Shown in pieces: positions 37,983 to 47,674 of a stretch of 64,000 nt of DNA. Origin of the DNA: Marininema halotolerans (GTDB taxonomy: Bacteria > Bacillota > Bacilli > Thermoactinomycetales > DSM-45169); the NCBI RefSeq assembly GCF_900116235.1, contig NZ_FPAA01000011.1, forward strand, positions 47,020-111,019. The letters are read 5' to 3'. Position 1 is the stretch's first letter, and each line of letters starts with the position of its first letter. Both the position numbers and the translations under genes were made by a program. The notes under the pieces were generated by a model that worked only from the letters and a program-made list of their open reading frames with translations, had not been told where the DNA came from and did no database searches.

Positions 37983-38459
37983 TTATGGTAACGTATCACA
38001 AGCTATGCCATCCCCATCTCGATCCAGATCGTGAGGGTCTCCAGGCCCTGCGGCTATAAAGAAAGCTTGTGCTTCCGCTTGGGTACTGAAATCTGAACAA
38101 TCCCTATCTGCTCCGTTTGGGTTGTAGCGCCCGTTATAACTTGGTTTTGGCTTATTCTTTTGTTCTGGTTTTGGTTTGGGTTCAGAACTAGATTTAGGAT
38201 CTTTTGTATCTGACTTAGGTTTTGATTCGTTCTTTTTTTCTGTCTCTTTTGAGGAGTCTTTCGACTTTTTACTTTGGTCATCTTTGTCAGGCGATGTGAT
38301 GGTTTTCTTATCTGAGCCTGCTTCATTACTATCGGACATCATGGCTCCACATGCTCCCATGAGTAAACCAAAAAGGAGGAGTATACCTAGACATCCTAAA
38401 CATCCAAAGCACCCCGCCTTAAATCTTCGTTTCCCTTTTGAATCGTTCCTATTTTCCAT
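37983..38459 (-). CDS. Excalibur-domain membrane protein
   Basis: A 158-residue protein: basic N terminus with Cys-rich GCFGCLGCLG entering a membrane helix (about 15-40), a long Lys/Ser/Pro/Glu-rich spacer, and a C-terminal Excalibur calcium-binding domain (DCSDFSTQAEAQAFF...DPHDLDRDGDGIACD). Apparently intact, unlike its neighbours, so it may be kept as a useful cargo gene. ATG 38459 is preferred; the frame is open 21 codons further. Confidence 0.75.
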   Translation of the reverse strand: MENRNDSKGKRRFKAGCFGCLGCLGILLLFGLLMGACGAMMSDSNEAGSDKKTITSPDKDDQSKKSKDSSKETEKKNESKPKSDTKDPKSSSEPKPKPEQKNKPKPSYNGRYNPNGADRDCSDFSTQAEAQAFFIAAGPGDPHDLDRDGDGIACDTLP

Positions 38460-38595
38460 TGGCAACAGCCCTTTCATGTTCTCATAAGTATTATTCGTAA
38501 AGTAATGTCGTTTTTTGTCCATTTTTTAGTACATTTTAAAAAAAATATATAAGGAGGCTATAGTAGGGCTTATATCAATTATTAGTTAAAAGGAG

Positions 38596-38760
38596 GTGAC
38601 GGCATATAACGGAGGGAGAGCTAAAAAGAAGCGAGTAAATGCAGTGCTCCAGCGCTGGAAGTTTTTTAACTCTTCCTCAGTTAAATCTTCTATATCTATT
38701 GGTAGAATGATTATATACAAACATACGTTTGTTAAGTCCTTTAGTGCATTGGTAAATTAA
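38596..38760 (+). CDS. Short basic frame of unknown function, possibly a remnant
   Basis: A 54-residue frame starting GTG within AAAGGAGGTG (MTAYNGGRAKKKRVNAVLQRW...). The ribosome site overlaps the start, which is unusual, and the second half looks random. Probably a truncated phage gene. Confidence 0.3.
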   Translation: MTAYNGGRAKKKRVNAVLQRWKFFNSSSVKSSISIGRMIIYKHTFVKSFSALVN

Positions 38761-38770
38761 ATTCAAGCAT

Positions 38771-38796
38771 AAAAAAAACACCCGCTTTCGCGAGTG
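38771..38796 (-). terminator. Element-supplied terminator behind spo0A
   Basis: On the minus strand CACTCGC-GAAA-GCGGGTG, a 7-bp stem with a GAAA tetraloop, is followed by eight Ts. It lies inside the element 95 nt past the spo0A stop and replaces the native terminator now at 34041-34092. Confidence 0.88.
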
Positions 38797-38830
38797 CAGG
38801 CATAGTTTCTGAAAAACTCCTTGTGAGAGC

Positions 38831-39000
38831 CAGAAGTTTATCAGTGTGGATCGATAGCCAGATTCTGTCGAAACCCTTACCACTTAAGCGATTACCCCAC
38901 CTTATGCTCAATCCGTAGTTTATCCGCAACCATGGCAATAAATTCCGAGTTGGTCGGTTTGGCTTTACTTACGTTGATGGTGTAGCCAAATAATTTACGG
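38831..39000 (-). repeat. Proximal attachment-site copy, 3' end of the intact spo0A
   Basis: The second copy of the 170-bp direct repeat, covering the last ~36 codons of spo0A and 61 nt of downstream sequence. Offset from the other copy is exactly 4680 bp. Confidence 0.93.
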
Positions 39001-39671
39001 ATGGAATCCATGTTTCCACGACTCCAAGCCACTTCAATGGCATGGCGAATGGCTCGCTCAACGCGACTGGGGGTGGTATTGTACTTCTCGGCGATACGAG
39101 GGTACAGGGTTTTCGTTATGGCTCCTAGTAGCTCCACTTCGTTGTATACCATGGTGATCGCTTCACGCAGATAAAGGTAACCTTTAATATGCGCAGGCAC
39201 ACCAATTTCATGAATGACGGTGGTAATGTTTGCATCTAAATTCTCTGTCCGGGGAGCACTTCCTGATGGCGTTAATTTGCTACGTGTTGTCGTTAATGAC
39301 TGACCCTGCATCTGGCGGATGCGATGCGTTAGCAAATCCATATCGAAGGGTTTTAAAATATAATAGGCGGCGCCTAATTCTACAGCACGTTGGGTAATAT
39401 TCTCCTGCCCAAATGCCGTTAACATAATAATTTTGGGCATGGATGATCCTCGTTCATTCAACTTTTCCAATACTCCTAAGCCATCTAGATGGGGCATGAT
39501 AATATCCAACACCAAGACATCCGGTGAGTGTTCCTCTAATAACTCCAATACTTCGTTTCCATTGTAAGCCACACCGACCACCTCAATGTCCCCTTGGGAA
39601 TTAAGATGATCCTTTAGTAATTCCGCAAATTCTCGATTATCATCCGCCAGGATGACACGCATCTTCTCCAC
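38892..39671 (-). CDS. spo0A: Stage 0 sporulation response regulator Spo0A
   Basis: The master regulator of sporulation entry, 259 residues. Receiver domain with acidic pocket (ADD at 9-11), phospho-acceptor Asp56 (LVLDIIMP) and Lys107 (LKPFD); linker; DNA-binding domain with [20 protein letters not shown] recognition helix and a C terminus ending [19 protein letters not shown] start behind GGGAGGGG. Its last ~36 codons lie in the attachment-site repeat, so the C terminus may be of phage origin, yet the protein is complete. Confidence 0.96.
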   Translation of the reverse strand: MEKMRVILADDNREFAELLKDHLNSQGDIEVVGVAYNGNEVLELLEEHSPDVLVLDIIMPHLDGLGVLEKLNERGSSMPKIIMLTAFGQENITQRAVELGAAYYILKPFDMDLLTHRIRQMQGQSLTTTRSKLTPSGSAPRTENLDANITTVIHEIGVPAHIKGYLYLREAITMVYNEVELLGAITKTLYPRIAEKYNTTPSRVERAIRHAIEVAWSRGNMDSIRKLFGYTINVSKAKPTNSEFIAMVADKLRIEHKVG

Positions 39672-41134
39672 ATCCGGCCCCTCCCTCTTTTTAACGCACT
39701 CTCACTGCTCTCTAATATTACTCTGTTGAGTTCAAGGGTTCGACAACGAAAGCATTCATTCCTGCTTTTTTCAGATTTCCTTTCCGTAAATTTCCGTTTG
39801 AATACAAAAAAACGACGGCCTTTTTGAAAGGCCGTCGTTTGTAAAACCCCTGCGTCTTGAAGCATCCATTCAATATAAGTCCCATAACCCGAAGTCGGAT
39901 CATTGACAAATACATGGGTAACTGCGCCGACTAACTTGCCGTTTTGAAGAATAGGGCTCCCACTCATGCCCTGTACGATTCCACCTGTCTTTTTTAAGAG
40001 CTTGGGATCGGTTACTTTAATGATCATTCCCTTTGTAGCAGGGAATTTCTGATGGATGAGATGGGCAATTTCGATGTCATAACTCTCCACCTTTTGTCCA
40101 TCCACTACTGTGAGTATCTTTGCTGGCCCTTCCTTCACTTCCTCTGATAAGCCAACAGGTACCGGTTCACGAATCATCCCACTGTCGGGCTCATGTGACA
40201 TGCTGCCAAAAATACCAAAGGGAGTATTTCGTTTGATCGTTCCCAAAACGTGATTTTCGCGGAAGAAAATAGCTCTTTTTTCCCCAGGTTCTCCTGTTGC
40301 ACCCTTCTGGATAGAGGTTACATTGGAATGAATGATTTTTCCTCCACCCACAGCAATCGGTTCTCCTGTGTCCATGTCGGTAATGACATGCCCCAATGCC
40401 CCATATACCTCTCGTTGTGGATCATAAAAGGTAAGGGTACCCACACCCGCCGCTGAATTACGAATATAAAGCCCGATACGGAACACTTTCTCTTTCTTAT
40501 CCCAGGCAGGTGTTAGCGAGACCAACTTTTGCTTGTTTCCCCGTCTCAACCGTACCTGGATCGCGCGTCCTTCCTCTCCAGCCTTTGTAACGACCTTTGC
40601 CACCTCAGCAATTTCATGTATGGGTTCTCCATCCATGGCTAAAATATAGTCGCCTACTCGTATATCTGAGCTCTCACTCGGCGACTTTCCCATGCCTGAT
40701 ACAAGATGATGTCCTACAACAATGGGTCCAGCCGATTTCATCTTAACGCCAATGGACTGCCCTCCTGGAATCACACGAATATCCGGTAGGACTTTTACCT
40801 TCATTTTTTTCACAGGTACCAACCCGAACAACCGAAGTGACAATTGGGTTTGACCGATATTTTTCGGTACCACGGTAAAAGGATGGCTAAGATGAACTTG
40901 TACATGATCACTGGTTGAACGATTCACTGTTGCAACCTTTGGGTCAGAAACAACCGCTGTCGCCGCTACAGGCATGGTCAGGCTGATCTCTTTTAGCGTT
41001 CCAGAAAACAGCCGTAGCTCTGTTGGAAAAGCCATATATTGTCGGAAAGGGGTACTCATGCTCCCTAATACCAACAACACAGCCAAACACAATCCCGTCC
41101 ATTTTATTCTCTGTTTGCGCCCCAAAGCCCTCAC
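39614..41134 (-). CDS. spoIVB: SpoIVB serine peptidase with a C-terminal run-on
   Basis: Forespore-made signalling protease that triggers SpoIVFB processing of pro-sigma-K. Layout: N-terminal membrane anchor (about 10-27), PDZ domain (about 125-210), S55 peptidase domain with His249 (GALGHVITD), Asp376 and Ser391 (QGMSGSPI). The family usually ends near residue 430 ([12 protein letters not shown] here). This frame continues ~76 residues through the terminator and the spo0A promoter, ending 58 nt inside spo0A. The first in-frame start is GTG 41134; TTG 41125 fits the AGGAG site better. Confidence 0.9.
   Translation of the reverse strand: MRALGRKQRIKWTGLCLAVLLVLGSMSTPFRQYMAFPTELRLFSGTLKEISLTMPVAATAVVSDPKVATVNRSTSDHVQVHLSHPFTVVPKNIGQTQLSLRLFGLVPVKKMKVKVLPDIRVIPGGQSIGVKMKSAGPIVVGHHLVSGMGKSPSESSDIRVGDYILAMDGEPIHEIAEVAKVVTKAGEEGRAIQVRLRRGNKQKLVSLTPAWDKKEKVFRIGLYIRNSAAGVGTLTFYDPQREVYGALGHVITDMDTGEPIAVGGGKIIHSNVTSIQKGATGEPGEKRAIFFRENHVLGTIKRNTPFGIFGSMSHEPDSGMIREPVPVGLSEEVKEGPAKILTVVDGQKVESYDIEIAHLIHQKFPATKGMIIKVTDPKLLKKTGGIVQGMSGSPILQNGKLVGAVTHVFVNDPTSGYGTYIEWMLQDAGVLQTTAFQKGRRFFVFKRKFTERKSEKSRNECFRCRTLELNRVILESSESALKRGRGRMWRRCVSSWRMIIENLRNY
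39738..39765 (-). promoter_or_regulatory. Sigma-H promoter overlapping a 0A box, upstream of spo0A
   Basis: The minus strand reads GCAGGAATG, 12 nt, then GTCGAACCC, close to the sigma-H pattern RNAGGAWWW-N11/12-RNNGAATWW. TGTCGAA (39739-39745) is a perfect Spo0A-binding box, consistent with autoregulation known for spo0A. Confidence 0.65.
39806..39840 (-). terminator. Terminator between spoIVB and spo0A, lying inside the spoIVB frame
   Basis: AAACGACGGCC pairs perfectly with GGCCGTCGTTT over a 9-nt loop and is followed by a T-run on the minus strand. The spoIVB frame reads through it. Confidence 0.92.
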
Positions 41135-41258
41135 ACTCCTGCGCTCCTACCTACACCTCCACTGCGATGTCTCCATCGTATTGTTTAAGGTGTCCGCGCT
41201 GGATTTCTTTTATGTCACGCAAATGCTTCCTTAAACCGGTGCAGCCTTTTGTGGATAG

Positions 41259-41285
41259 AAAAAACCCTCCGGAATCGGAGGGTTT
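41259..41285 (-). terminator. Terminator of the recN transcript
   Basis: AAACCCTCCG pairs with CGGAGGGTTT over a 4-nt loop, then TTTTTT on the minus strand. The loop end touches the recN stop region. Confidence 0.88.
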
Positions 41286-41288
41286 GGC

Positions 41289-42989
41289 TTACATGTTTTC
41301 TTTTGTTTTCTCAGCGAGCTGCAACATTTCCAGCGCATGGGTTTGGGTCGTCTTCGTCACTTCCACTCCACCAAGCATACGGGCCAATTCCATCACTCGT
41401 CCCTCTTCGGTCAACATTTTCACACGCGTACGGGTTTTCTCTTCAAGGGTTTCTTTGCTGATTTGAAAGTGAATATCTGCCATACATGCTACCTGCGGAA
41501 GATGAGTCACACAAAGCACTTGTCGGTTTCTTCCCAGGCGAGTAATTTTTTCTGCAATGGCTTGGGCAGCTCGTCCACTTACCCCTGTATCAATTTCATC
41601 GAAAATAAGGGTATTGATTCCATCTAAATCTGAAAAGATGGTTTTTAAAGCCAACATAATGCGCGACAATTCTCCACCCGAAGCAATTTTTGCTAAGGGT
41701 CGAGGTGGTTCACCCGGGTTCGGAGCGATAAGAAACTCCACATAATCATCTCCCGTAGCGGTATAGCGCAATCCATTGTTACTGACTTGATCATGAAAGG
41801 CCACCTGAATGCGTGTTCCCTTCATATTTAAATCCACCAATTCTTCTTCCACGCGTAGTTCGAGGGTTATAGCCGCTTTTTTTCGCAACTGGGTCAACGA
41901 TGCGGCTTCCTCTTCTAATATCGTCAATAAAGAGGCTTGCTGCTCCATCAGCTCTTGTTTTACCTGATCGCTGTGCTCGAGACCTTCTAACTCCGTTGCA
42001 GCTTCATTACCATGTGCGATAATTTCTTCCACGGTATCGCCATATTTTCGTTTTAATTGTTCAATTTCAGTTAACCGATCATTTACTTCAGATAACCGTA
42101 CTGGATCAAATTCTAATTCATCCTGATACCTTCCCAGTTGCCTAGCTGCTTCTTCTACCTGATAATAAGCCGATTGAACGAGTTCCAGAACTTCTTGCAG
42201 GGATTCATCGAAACGAACAACTTCTTCTAAATCACGAACCGCTCGGTTCAATCGCTCTCCGCCTTGTTCTTCACCATATAGAAGCTCAAAGGCACTGGCA
42301 GAACGATGGGTAAGGTGTTCAGCATGAGCAAGGCGATTCTGTTCTTGAAAGAGCGCTTCCTCCTCCCCAGCCTCGAGCCGAGCAGCAGCAATCTCATCCC
42401 TTTGAAAGGTCAATAGATCAATTCGTTGGGCAATTTCCTTCTCACTTTGATCCAGTGTAGTTAACCTTCGAGTGACCTCTTGGTATTTTTCAAAGGATTT
42501 TTTATATTTGTTCAGCGCCTCAGAAAGGGAGGGTCCACCATAGGCATCCAGCCAAGAAAGATGTTCCTCGGTTCTCATTAGGGACTGGTGTTCATGTTGA
42601 CCATGAATATCCAACAAATACTCGCCAGCTTGCCTCAACATGGCCAACGTAACCAATTGACCATTGATACGACAGGTGCTTTTCCCCTGTTGCGTGACTT
42701 CCCGGCGAATAACCAGACATCCATCTTCCAAAGAAAGACCCAGTTTTTTTAATTCAATAAGAGCTCGATGATCCTCTGTTAACTCAAACAGAGCTTCTAC
42801 CTCGGCTTTCTTTGCTCCATGGCGAACAAAGTCGGCAGAACCTCGTCCACCAACAATCAAACTGAGCGCGTCGAAAAGAATCGACTTCCCAGCTCCCGTT
42901 TCTCCTGTAAGAACATGAAATCCTTCAGAGAATGTAAGATGAACTTGTTCGATAATCGCAAAATCCCGGATAGATAGTTCATGCAACAT
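41289..42989 (-). CDS. recN: DNA repair protein RecN
   Basis: A 566-residue SMC-like ATPase that gathers at double-strand breaks. Walker A LTGETGAGKSILFDAL near 29, long coiled-coil arms (about 150-365), signature LASGGELSRIMLALK near 437, Walker B NTLIFDEIDTGVSG near 457, then CVTHLPQVACMAD. Slightly longer tail than usual. It starts 13 nt after argR. Confidence 0.95.
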   Translation of the reverse strand: MLHELSIRDFAIIEQVHLTFSEGFHVLTGETGAGKSILFDALSLIVGGRGSADFVRHGAKKAEVEALFELTEDHRALIELKKLGLSLEDGCLVIRREVTQQGKSTCRINGQLVTLAMLRQAGEYLLDIHGQHEHQSLMRTEEHLSWLDAYGGPSLSEALNKYKKSFEKYQEVTRRLTTLDQSEKEIAQRIDLLTFQRDEIAAARLEAGEEEALFQEQNRLAHAEHLTHRSASAFELLYGEEQGGERLNRAVRDLEEVVRFDESLQEVLELVQSAYYQVEEAARQLGRYQDELEFDPVRLSEVNDRLTEIEQLKRKYGDTVEEIIAHGNEAATELEGLEHSDQVKQELMEQQASLLTILEEEAASLTQLRKKAAITLELRVEEELVDLNMKGTRIQVAFHDQVSNNGLRYTATGDDYVEFLIAPNPGEPPRPLAKIASGGELSRIMLALKTIFSDLDGINTLIFDEIDTGVSGRAAQAIAEKITRLGRNRQVLCVTHLPQVACMADIHFQISKETLEEKTRTRVKMLTEEGRVMELARMLGGVEVTKTTQTHALEMLQLAEKTKENM

Positions 42990-43001
42990 GCATCTTCACC
43001 T

Positions 43002-43448
43002 CTACAGCATGTCAATCAGCCGTGTTTCAACTTGGGGGGCACGTTCTTTATCTCGACAGATTATCAGAATCGTGTTGTCGCCAGCAATTGTTCCCAATAA
43101 GTCCGACCAATCCAGTTTATCGAGCAATTCGGCGATCGCATTTGCGTTACCAGGCATCGTTTTCATCACAAGAAGATTTTCGCTACGATCAATGCCAACA
43201 AAAGCTTCGGTCATCATACGCTTTAATTTCTGATGGGGATTAAAACGGTTATCCGCAGGAAGTGAGTATTTATAGGAACCATTATTCGTTGGTACTTTTA
43301 CCAAATGAAGTTCCTTAATATCCCGTGAAACCGTTGCCTGGGTTACATTGTAACCTGCTTTGCGCAACTGAATGACCAGATCTTCCTGGGTTTCAATATC
43401 TAGAGTGGTAATAATTTCCCGAATCTTGATATGACGTTGTGCTTTCAT
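43002..43448 (-). CDS. argR: Arginine repressor ArgR/AhrC
   Basis: A 148-residue regulator: N-terminal winged helix ([28 protein letters not shown]) and C-terminal hexamerisation/arginine-binding domain ([15 protein letters not shown]...[15 protein letters not shown] with the Asp-Asn arginine site). Overlaps nadK by 4 nt (ATGA). Confidence 0.93.
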   Translation of the reverse strand: MKAQRHIKIREIITTLDIETQEDLVIQLRKAGYNVTQATVSRDIKELHLVKVPTNNGSYKYSLPADNRFNPHQKLKRMMTEAFVGIDRSENLLVMKTMPGNANAIAELLDKLDWSDLLGTIAGDNTILIICRDKERAPQVETRLIDML

Positions 43449-44329
43449 TTTCGGCCCTCCACCCTTGATGTTTCTTCTTGTTCTCCTTGAAGTTTCTTAC
43501 GAACCACTTCAAAAAATGACCGTTCTCTCCATTTAATTAGCGAGGTAATGTGAGAAGAAACACGGACCCTAATTATATCACCGGCTTTTAATACATACCC
43601 TTCCTGACCATCAATGGTCAATCCGATGTCCTGATGGGTCGCATTTACCTTAATTTCGATAATTCCTTCAGCAGGGAGCACCATAGGCCGAGAGGTCAGT
43701 GTATGTGGACAAATGGGAGTAAGGAGGATGCATGGAACATTTGGGGAAACGATGGGACCTCCACACGATAAAGAATACGCGGTCGATCCCGTTGGAGTCG
43801 AGACGATTAATCCATCTCCCGAGTAGGTGCCAAGGTATGCCCCATCTAAAAACACTTTCCCTTCAATCATGCGACTAAAAGAACCTTTGGCAATTCCAAT
43901 ATCATTGAGTGCAATTCCCCACTCCACAACTTTGCCATCTCGATCCACTTCAGCATCCAACATCAGTCGTTCTTCTATGTAATAATCCCCCGATAACACA
44001 CGATCAACGGCGACCGAGAGATTATCGGGTTCTGCTTCAGACAAAAAACCTAAATGACCTAAGTTAAATCCGAGAATCGGAATCTCATGTCCTGCTAACT
44101 GTCTGGCCACCCCTAATAAAGTTCCGTCCCCGCCCAACACAAAGACCAGATCGACACAGGTAGGAAAACGATCCACCACGAGACTAAGATCTTCCCGCTT
44201 AATATCGCTTGCCATGTCAGGCTCGATCCAAGCTTTTGCTCCTCGTTCTTCAAGAAGTGTGACAAGTTCCTGTAAAATTAAACGTGCCTTTGGTTTGCTG
44301 TTATTGACTAAAATACCTACCGTCTTCAT
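43445..44329 (-). CDS. nadK: NAD kinase
   Basis: A 294-residue ATP-NAD kinase. GGDGTLLG near 66 (catalytic/diphosphate site), NLGHLGFL near 93, [10 protein letters not shown] and the Gly-rich [24 protein letters not shown] near 169 are diagnostic. It provides NADP for biosynthesis. The C-terminal tail ([17 protein letters not shown]) is longer than usual. Confidence 0.93.
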   Translation of the reverse strand: MKTVGILVNNSKPKARLILQELVTLLEERGAKAWIEPDMASDIKREDLSLVVDRFPTCVDLVFVLGGDGTLLGVARQLAGHEIPILGFNLGHLGFLSEAEPDNLSVAVDRVLSGDYYIEERLMLDAEVDRDGKVVEWGIALNDIGIAKGSFSRMIEGKVFLDGAYLGTYSGDGLIVSTPTGSTAYSLSCGGPIVSPNVPCILLTPICPHTLTSRPMVLPAEGIIEIKVNATHQDIGLTIDGQEGYVLKAGDIIRVRVSSHITSLIKWRERSFFEVVRKKLQGEQEETSRVEGRK

Positions 44330-44357
44330 GGCTCCACCTCAATGATATGCAACAGAA

Positions 44358-44876
44358 TTATCGAATCAGAAGAGTAATCAGTGCTCCTAAAATAAATGGA
44401 ATTAAGTAGGAGGCCAATCGACGCCGAGGAGCATAGCGAACCCCTGTAACGTCAAATGAAACCATCTTATACACACCATGATGTGGCTCCACATACAGAA
44501 TACCGTCTGCCCGAAAAGCTAAAACATGGGCAAGAAATCGGTCTCGGAGCACTGCTCCTGAAAAACGAAGAGGTTTTTTTTCTTTGGCAAGAACCACCAG
44601 ATACGTATTCCCCGCGCGTGTAGCGACAAAGTCCACATACAATCGACTATCATAACTGGTATCCCCAACATATACCGCAATGGGTAAACGTTGTTTCGCC
44701 GCAATTAACTCAAATCCATCAGCCTCAAGCATGAGAGGGACTTCCCCGCGAATCGGGCGATCGGATGTTGTTAGGACTGGGCGATAATCGGCTTTTTTCC
44801 ACCAACGAATGATGAAAAAAACAACGACCATCAATAACAGGAAAAGGACGATTAAATCTCCATCACGGAGTATCAT
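44358..44876 (-). CDS. Membrane protein of unknown function between nadK and tlyA
   Basis: A 172-residue protein with one membrane helix at each end (about 7-24 and 153-171) and a soluble beta-rich middle (PIAVYVGDTSYDSRLYVDFVATRAGNTYLVVLAKE). I recognise no family. It is in the recN-dxs gene string with 28 nt to nadK, suggesting cotranscription. GGAGGGAG lies before ATG. Confidence 0.65.
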   Translation of the reverse strand: MILRDGDLIVLFLLLMVVVFFIIRWWKKADYRPVLTTSDRPIRGEVPLMLEADGFELIAAKQRLPIAVYVGDTSYDSRLYVDFVATRAGNTYLVVLAKEKKPLRFSGAVLRDRFLAHVLAFRADGILYVEPHHGVYKMVSFDVTGVRYAPRRRLASYLIPFILGALITLLIR

Positions 44877-44956
44877 CGAGCTCCCTCCTTTTCCTCCAAC
44901 AGATTCGCATTGTTACGCGAAAAATCCTGTTTAATAAGGAAAAGAAGATCCCTCGA

Positions 44957-45766
44957 TCAAGGAGTGGTATGAACCTCTTCAATTAACGATGTGATCCGTG
45001 CATCCTCATCTTCAATTGACTGACCTCCTTGGGGCCAGCTAAGATACCCTAAAAACTCTACATTCCCCTCTCCACCTTTGATCGGAGAAGGAATTAAGCC
45101 GCGAAGGTCAAAGCCTTCCTTTCGCACAAGGGATACAAAATCTTGTAATACTTGGCGATGGATCTGTGGATCCCGTACAACTCCTTTTTTGCCAACTTGA
45201 CCTTTCCCCGCTTCAAATTGCGGTTTTACCAAGGCGACAATGGTTGCATGTTCGGCGAGTAACCCCTTTAAGGGTGGAAGTATTTTTGACAATGAAATGA
45301 AAGAAACATCAATCGTGACAAAATCGGGAGGCTGCCCTGTTAAATCTTCAGGTTTCATATGACGAAAGTTGGTACGTTCCATCACCACAACCCGAGGATC
45401 TTGACGTAATTTCCATGCGAGTTGATTATACCCTACATCGATAGCATAGACACTAGAAGCCCCGTTCATTAAGGCACAATCTGTAAATCCGCCTGTCGAG
45501 GCACCTATATCGAGAACGGTTTTCTGAGAAAGGTCTAAAGAGAAAGCTTCTATTGCTCGCTCAAGCTTTAAGCCTCCACGACTTACAAAGGGATGCTCTT
45601 TCCCAACCACCTCAATTGTCACATCTAAGGAATACCGAGTACCTGGCTTGTCCGCTCTTTCGCCATTTACCCTTACCAGTCCGGCCATAATCCCTCGTTG
45701 TGCTTGTTGACGAGTTTCATAATGCCCACCGGTAACCAATAAAACATCCAATCGTTCTTTCGCCAT
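44957..45766 (-). CDS. tlyA: TlyA-family rRNA 2'-O-methyltransferase (YqxC-like)
   Basis: A 269-residue protein: S4 RNA-binding domain (RLDVLLVTGGHYETRQQAQRGIMAGLV, residues 4-60) and FtsJ-like methyltransferase domain (TVLDIGASTGGFTDCALMNGA near 84, DVGYNQLAWKLR, FVTIDVSFISL, LVKPQFEAGK). Its place between dxs and argR-recN is conserved in Bacillus. Confidence 0.9.
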   Translation of the reverse strand: MAKERLDVLLVTGGHYETRQQAQRGIMAGLVRVNGERADKPGTRYSLDVTIEVVGKEHPFVSRGGLKLERAIEAFSLDLSQKTVLDIGASTGGFTDCALMNGASSVYAIDVGYNQLAWKLRQDPRVVVMERTNFRHMKPEDLTGQPPDFVTIDVSFISLSKILPPLKGLLAEHATIVALVKPQFEAGKGQVGKKGVVRDPQIHRQVLQDFVSLVRKEGFDLRGLIPSPIKGGEGNVEFLGYLSWPQGGQSIEDEDARITSLIEEVHTTP

Positions 45767-45772
45767 AAAAAA

Positions 45773-47674
45773 TCACGCCCGTTGTCGTCGGCGAGGGGTT
45801 AACCCTCTCGCTGTCCGTGCAATGTTTTCAACTGTGAGTCCCACTTCTTTTTTCTGTTCTTCAGGGGAACCGTGTTCTACGTAATAATCGGGAATGCCCA
45901 GCACTTTCACTTCAAGCCTTGCATCTTGAGAGGAAACATACTCAAGGACTGCACTCCCAATACCCCCTATGGCGCTACCTTCTTCAATGGTGACTATGGG
46001 CATTCCTTCTGAAATGAGCTGATCTACTATTTCTGTATCCAGGGGTTTCGCAAAACGAGCATTAATCACCCGGGCTTGTATTCCTTCACGAGCCAATTGC
46101 TCCGCCGCTTCTTGTGCTGTCGACACCATCGTTCCAAAGGCAAAGAGGGCAACATCACGTCCTTCGCGGAGGATCTCCCCTTTTCCGATCGGCAGCTCCT
46201 TCATATCCTTATCCATCTTCACACCGATTCCAGCACCACGTGGGAAACGAACTGCAGTGGGTCCTGCAAATTGATGTCCCGTATAAAGCATATGTTGAAA
46301 TTCATTTTCATCCTTCGGCATCATGATCACCATATTAGGGATACAGCGCATGTAAGCGATATCGTAAACGCCCTGGTGGGTTTCACCATCTGCACCCACA
46401 AATCCCGCACGGTCTACCGCAATCATCACATCCAGATCTTGTCGTGCGATATCATGAATTACCTGATCATAGGCGCGTTGCAAAAATGTTGAGTAGATGG
46501 CTAATACCGGTTTCATTCCTTGGGTGGCTAATCCCGCTGCAAAGGTAGCAGCATGTTGTTCTGCTATCCCCACATCAAAACAACGATCAGGAAATTGGTT
46601 AGCAAATTCGTTCATTCCGGAACCACCTAGCATCGCTGGAGTTATCGCAGCTAAGCGGTGATCTTCCTCAGCTAAACGAATCAACGTGTCACCAAATACC
46701 TTCGTATATTTAGGTGGTTCTGCCCCTGCTTTTTTCACAGTGGTTTCAGTCAACTTGCTCTCTTCCAGTTTATACCCTTTTGCAACACTGTGGAGTTTAT
46801 CTTCTTTGGTCTCCGCTGGAAGATACCCTTTCCCCTTCTCTGTAACGACATGGACTAAAACCGGTCCTGGGGTACGATCCGCCTGTTTTAGGCACTCCAT
46901 TAATTCGTTTAAATTGTGACCATTGACAGGACCAAGATAAGTAAATCCAAGATGTTCAAAGAGAACCCCTGAGACGACAAGATATTTTAAGCTATCTTTA
47001 ATTCGCTCAGCCATATTGGCAAAGGTCCCACCAACCGAAGGGATTTTCTTCAGTAGCGCTTCGACTTCATCCTTCATCTTGTGATACGAACGATTGGTGC
47101 GCAATTTCCCTAAATAATTGTGCAGTGCACCCACATTGGGTGAAATCGACATCTCGTTATCATTGAGAATCACCATCATATCTCGTTGCTCATTACCAAT
47201 GTGGTTGAGTGCTTCAAGAGCCATACCACCCGTCAACGCTCCATCACCAATAATCGGGATGACTCGGTACGATTCTCCTTGAAGGTCCCTGGCAGCAGCC
47301 ATGCCCATCGCACCTGAAAGCGACGTACTGCTATGCCCAGTTTCCCAACAATCGTGTTCACTTTCGTTGCGCTTGGGAAATCCACACAATCCTTTATATT
47401 TACGGAGAGTAGGAAAATCCCCTTGGCGACCCGTCAGGATTTTATGCACATACGCTTGATGGCCCACATCCCACAAAAATTTATCCTTGGGACTATCAAA
47501 AAGATAGTGAAGGGCAAGCGTCAACTCCACCACTCCAAGATTTGAACCCAAGTGCCCCCCTGTGATTGAGAGACTATCCAAAAGAAACTTTCGAATTTCT
47601 TCAGCTATCTGTGGGAGTTCTTCCGGGGTTACTTTTTTCAATTGTTCAGGCGAGCTTATCTGTTCGAGGTGCAC
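45773..47674 (-). CDS. dxs: 1-deoxy-D-xylulose-5-phosphate synthase
   Basis: A 633-residue TPP enzyme that starts the MEP isoprenoid pathway. Seen: [14 protein letters not shown] near 39, [33 protein letters not shown] near 142 (TPP/Mg site), [15 protein letters not shown] near 418, and C-terminal transketolase domain. GTG start with GAGGCG about 7 nt ahead. It overlaps oapA by 29 nt. ispA lies upstream, the classic arrangement interrupted here by OLE RNA and oapA. Confidence 0.95.
   Translation of the reverse strand: MHLEQISSPEQLKKVTPEELPQIAEEIRKFLLDSLSITGGHLGSNLGVVELTLALHYLFDSPKDKFLWDVGHQAYVHKILTGRQGDFPTLRKYKGLCGFPKRNESEHDCWETGHSSTSLSGAMGMAAARDLQGESYRVIPIIGDGALTGGMALEALNHIGNEQRDMMVILNDNEMSISPNVGALHNYLGKLRTNRSYHKMKDEVEALLKKIPSVGGTFANMAERIKDSLKYLVVSGVLFEHLGFTYLGPVNGHNLNELMECLKQADRTPGPVLVHVVTEKGKGYLPAETKEDKLHSVAKGYKLEESKLTETTVKKAGAEPPKYTKVFGDTLIRLAEEDHRLAAITPAMLGGSGMNEFANQFPDRCFDVGIAEQHAATFAAGLATQGMKPVLAIYSTFLQRAYDQVIHDIARQDLDVMIAVDRAGFVGADGETHQGVYDIAYMRCIPNMVIMMPKDENEFQHMLYTGHQFAGPTAVRFPRGAGIGVKMDKDMKELPIGKGEILREGRDVALFAFGTMVSTAQEAAEQLAREGIQARVINARFAKPLDTEIVDQLISEGMPIVTIEEGSAIGGIGSAVLEYVSSQDARLEVKVLGIPDYYVEHGSPEEQKKEVGLTVENIARTARGLTPRRRQRA

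Larger units (their letters stand above)
34321..38830. mobile_element. Decayed prophage-like element integrated at the 3' end of spo0A
   Basis: A 4.5-kb insert between two copies of the spo0A 3' end. Contents: C-terminal ATPase fragment, broken tyrosine integrase, small membrane protein, WD/propeller-like fragment, broken phage DNA polymerase, frameshifted Gly-rich membrane protein, Excalibur-domain protein and a short basic frame. The proximal copy keeps spo0A intact, as for phages that carry the 3' end of their target gene. Loss of integrase, polymerase and structural genes means it cannot move on its own. Confidence 0.85.

Noticed and set aside
34014..39000. A tRNA gene as the attachment site of the element
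   Set aside because: No tRNA-like cloverleaf or CCA end was found at either boundary; the duplicated block is spo0A coding sequence.
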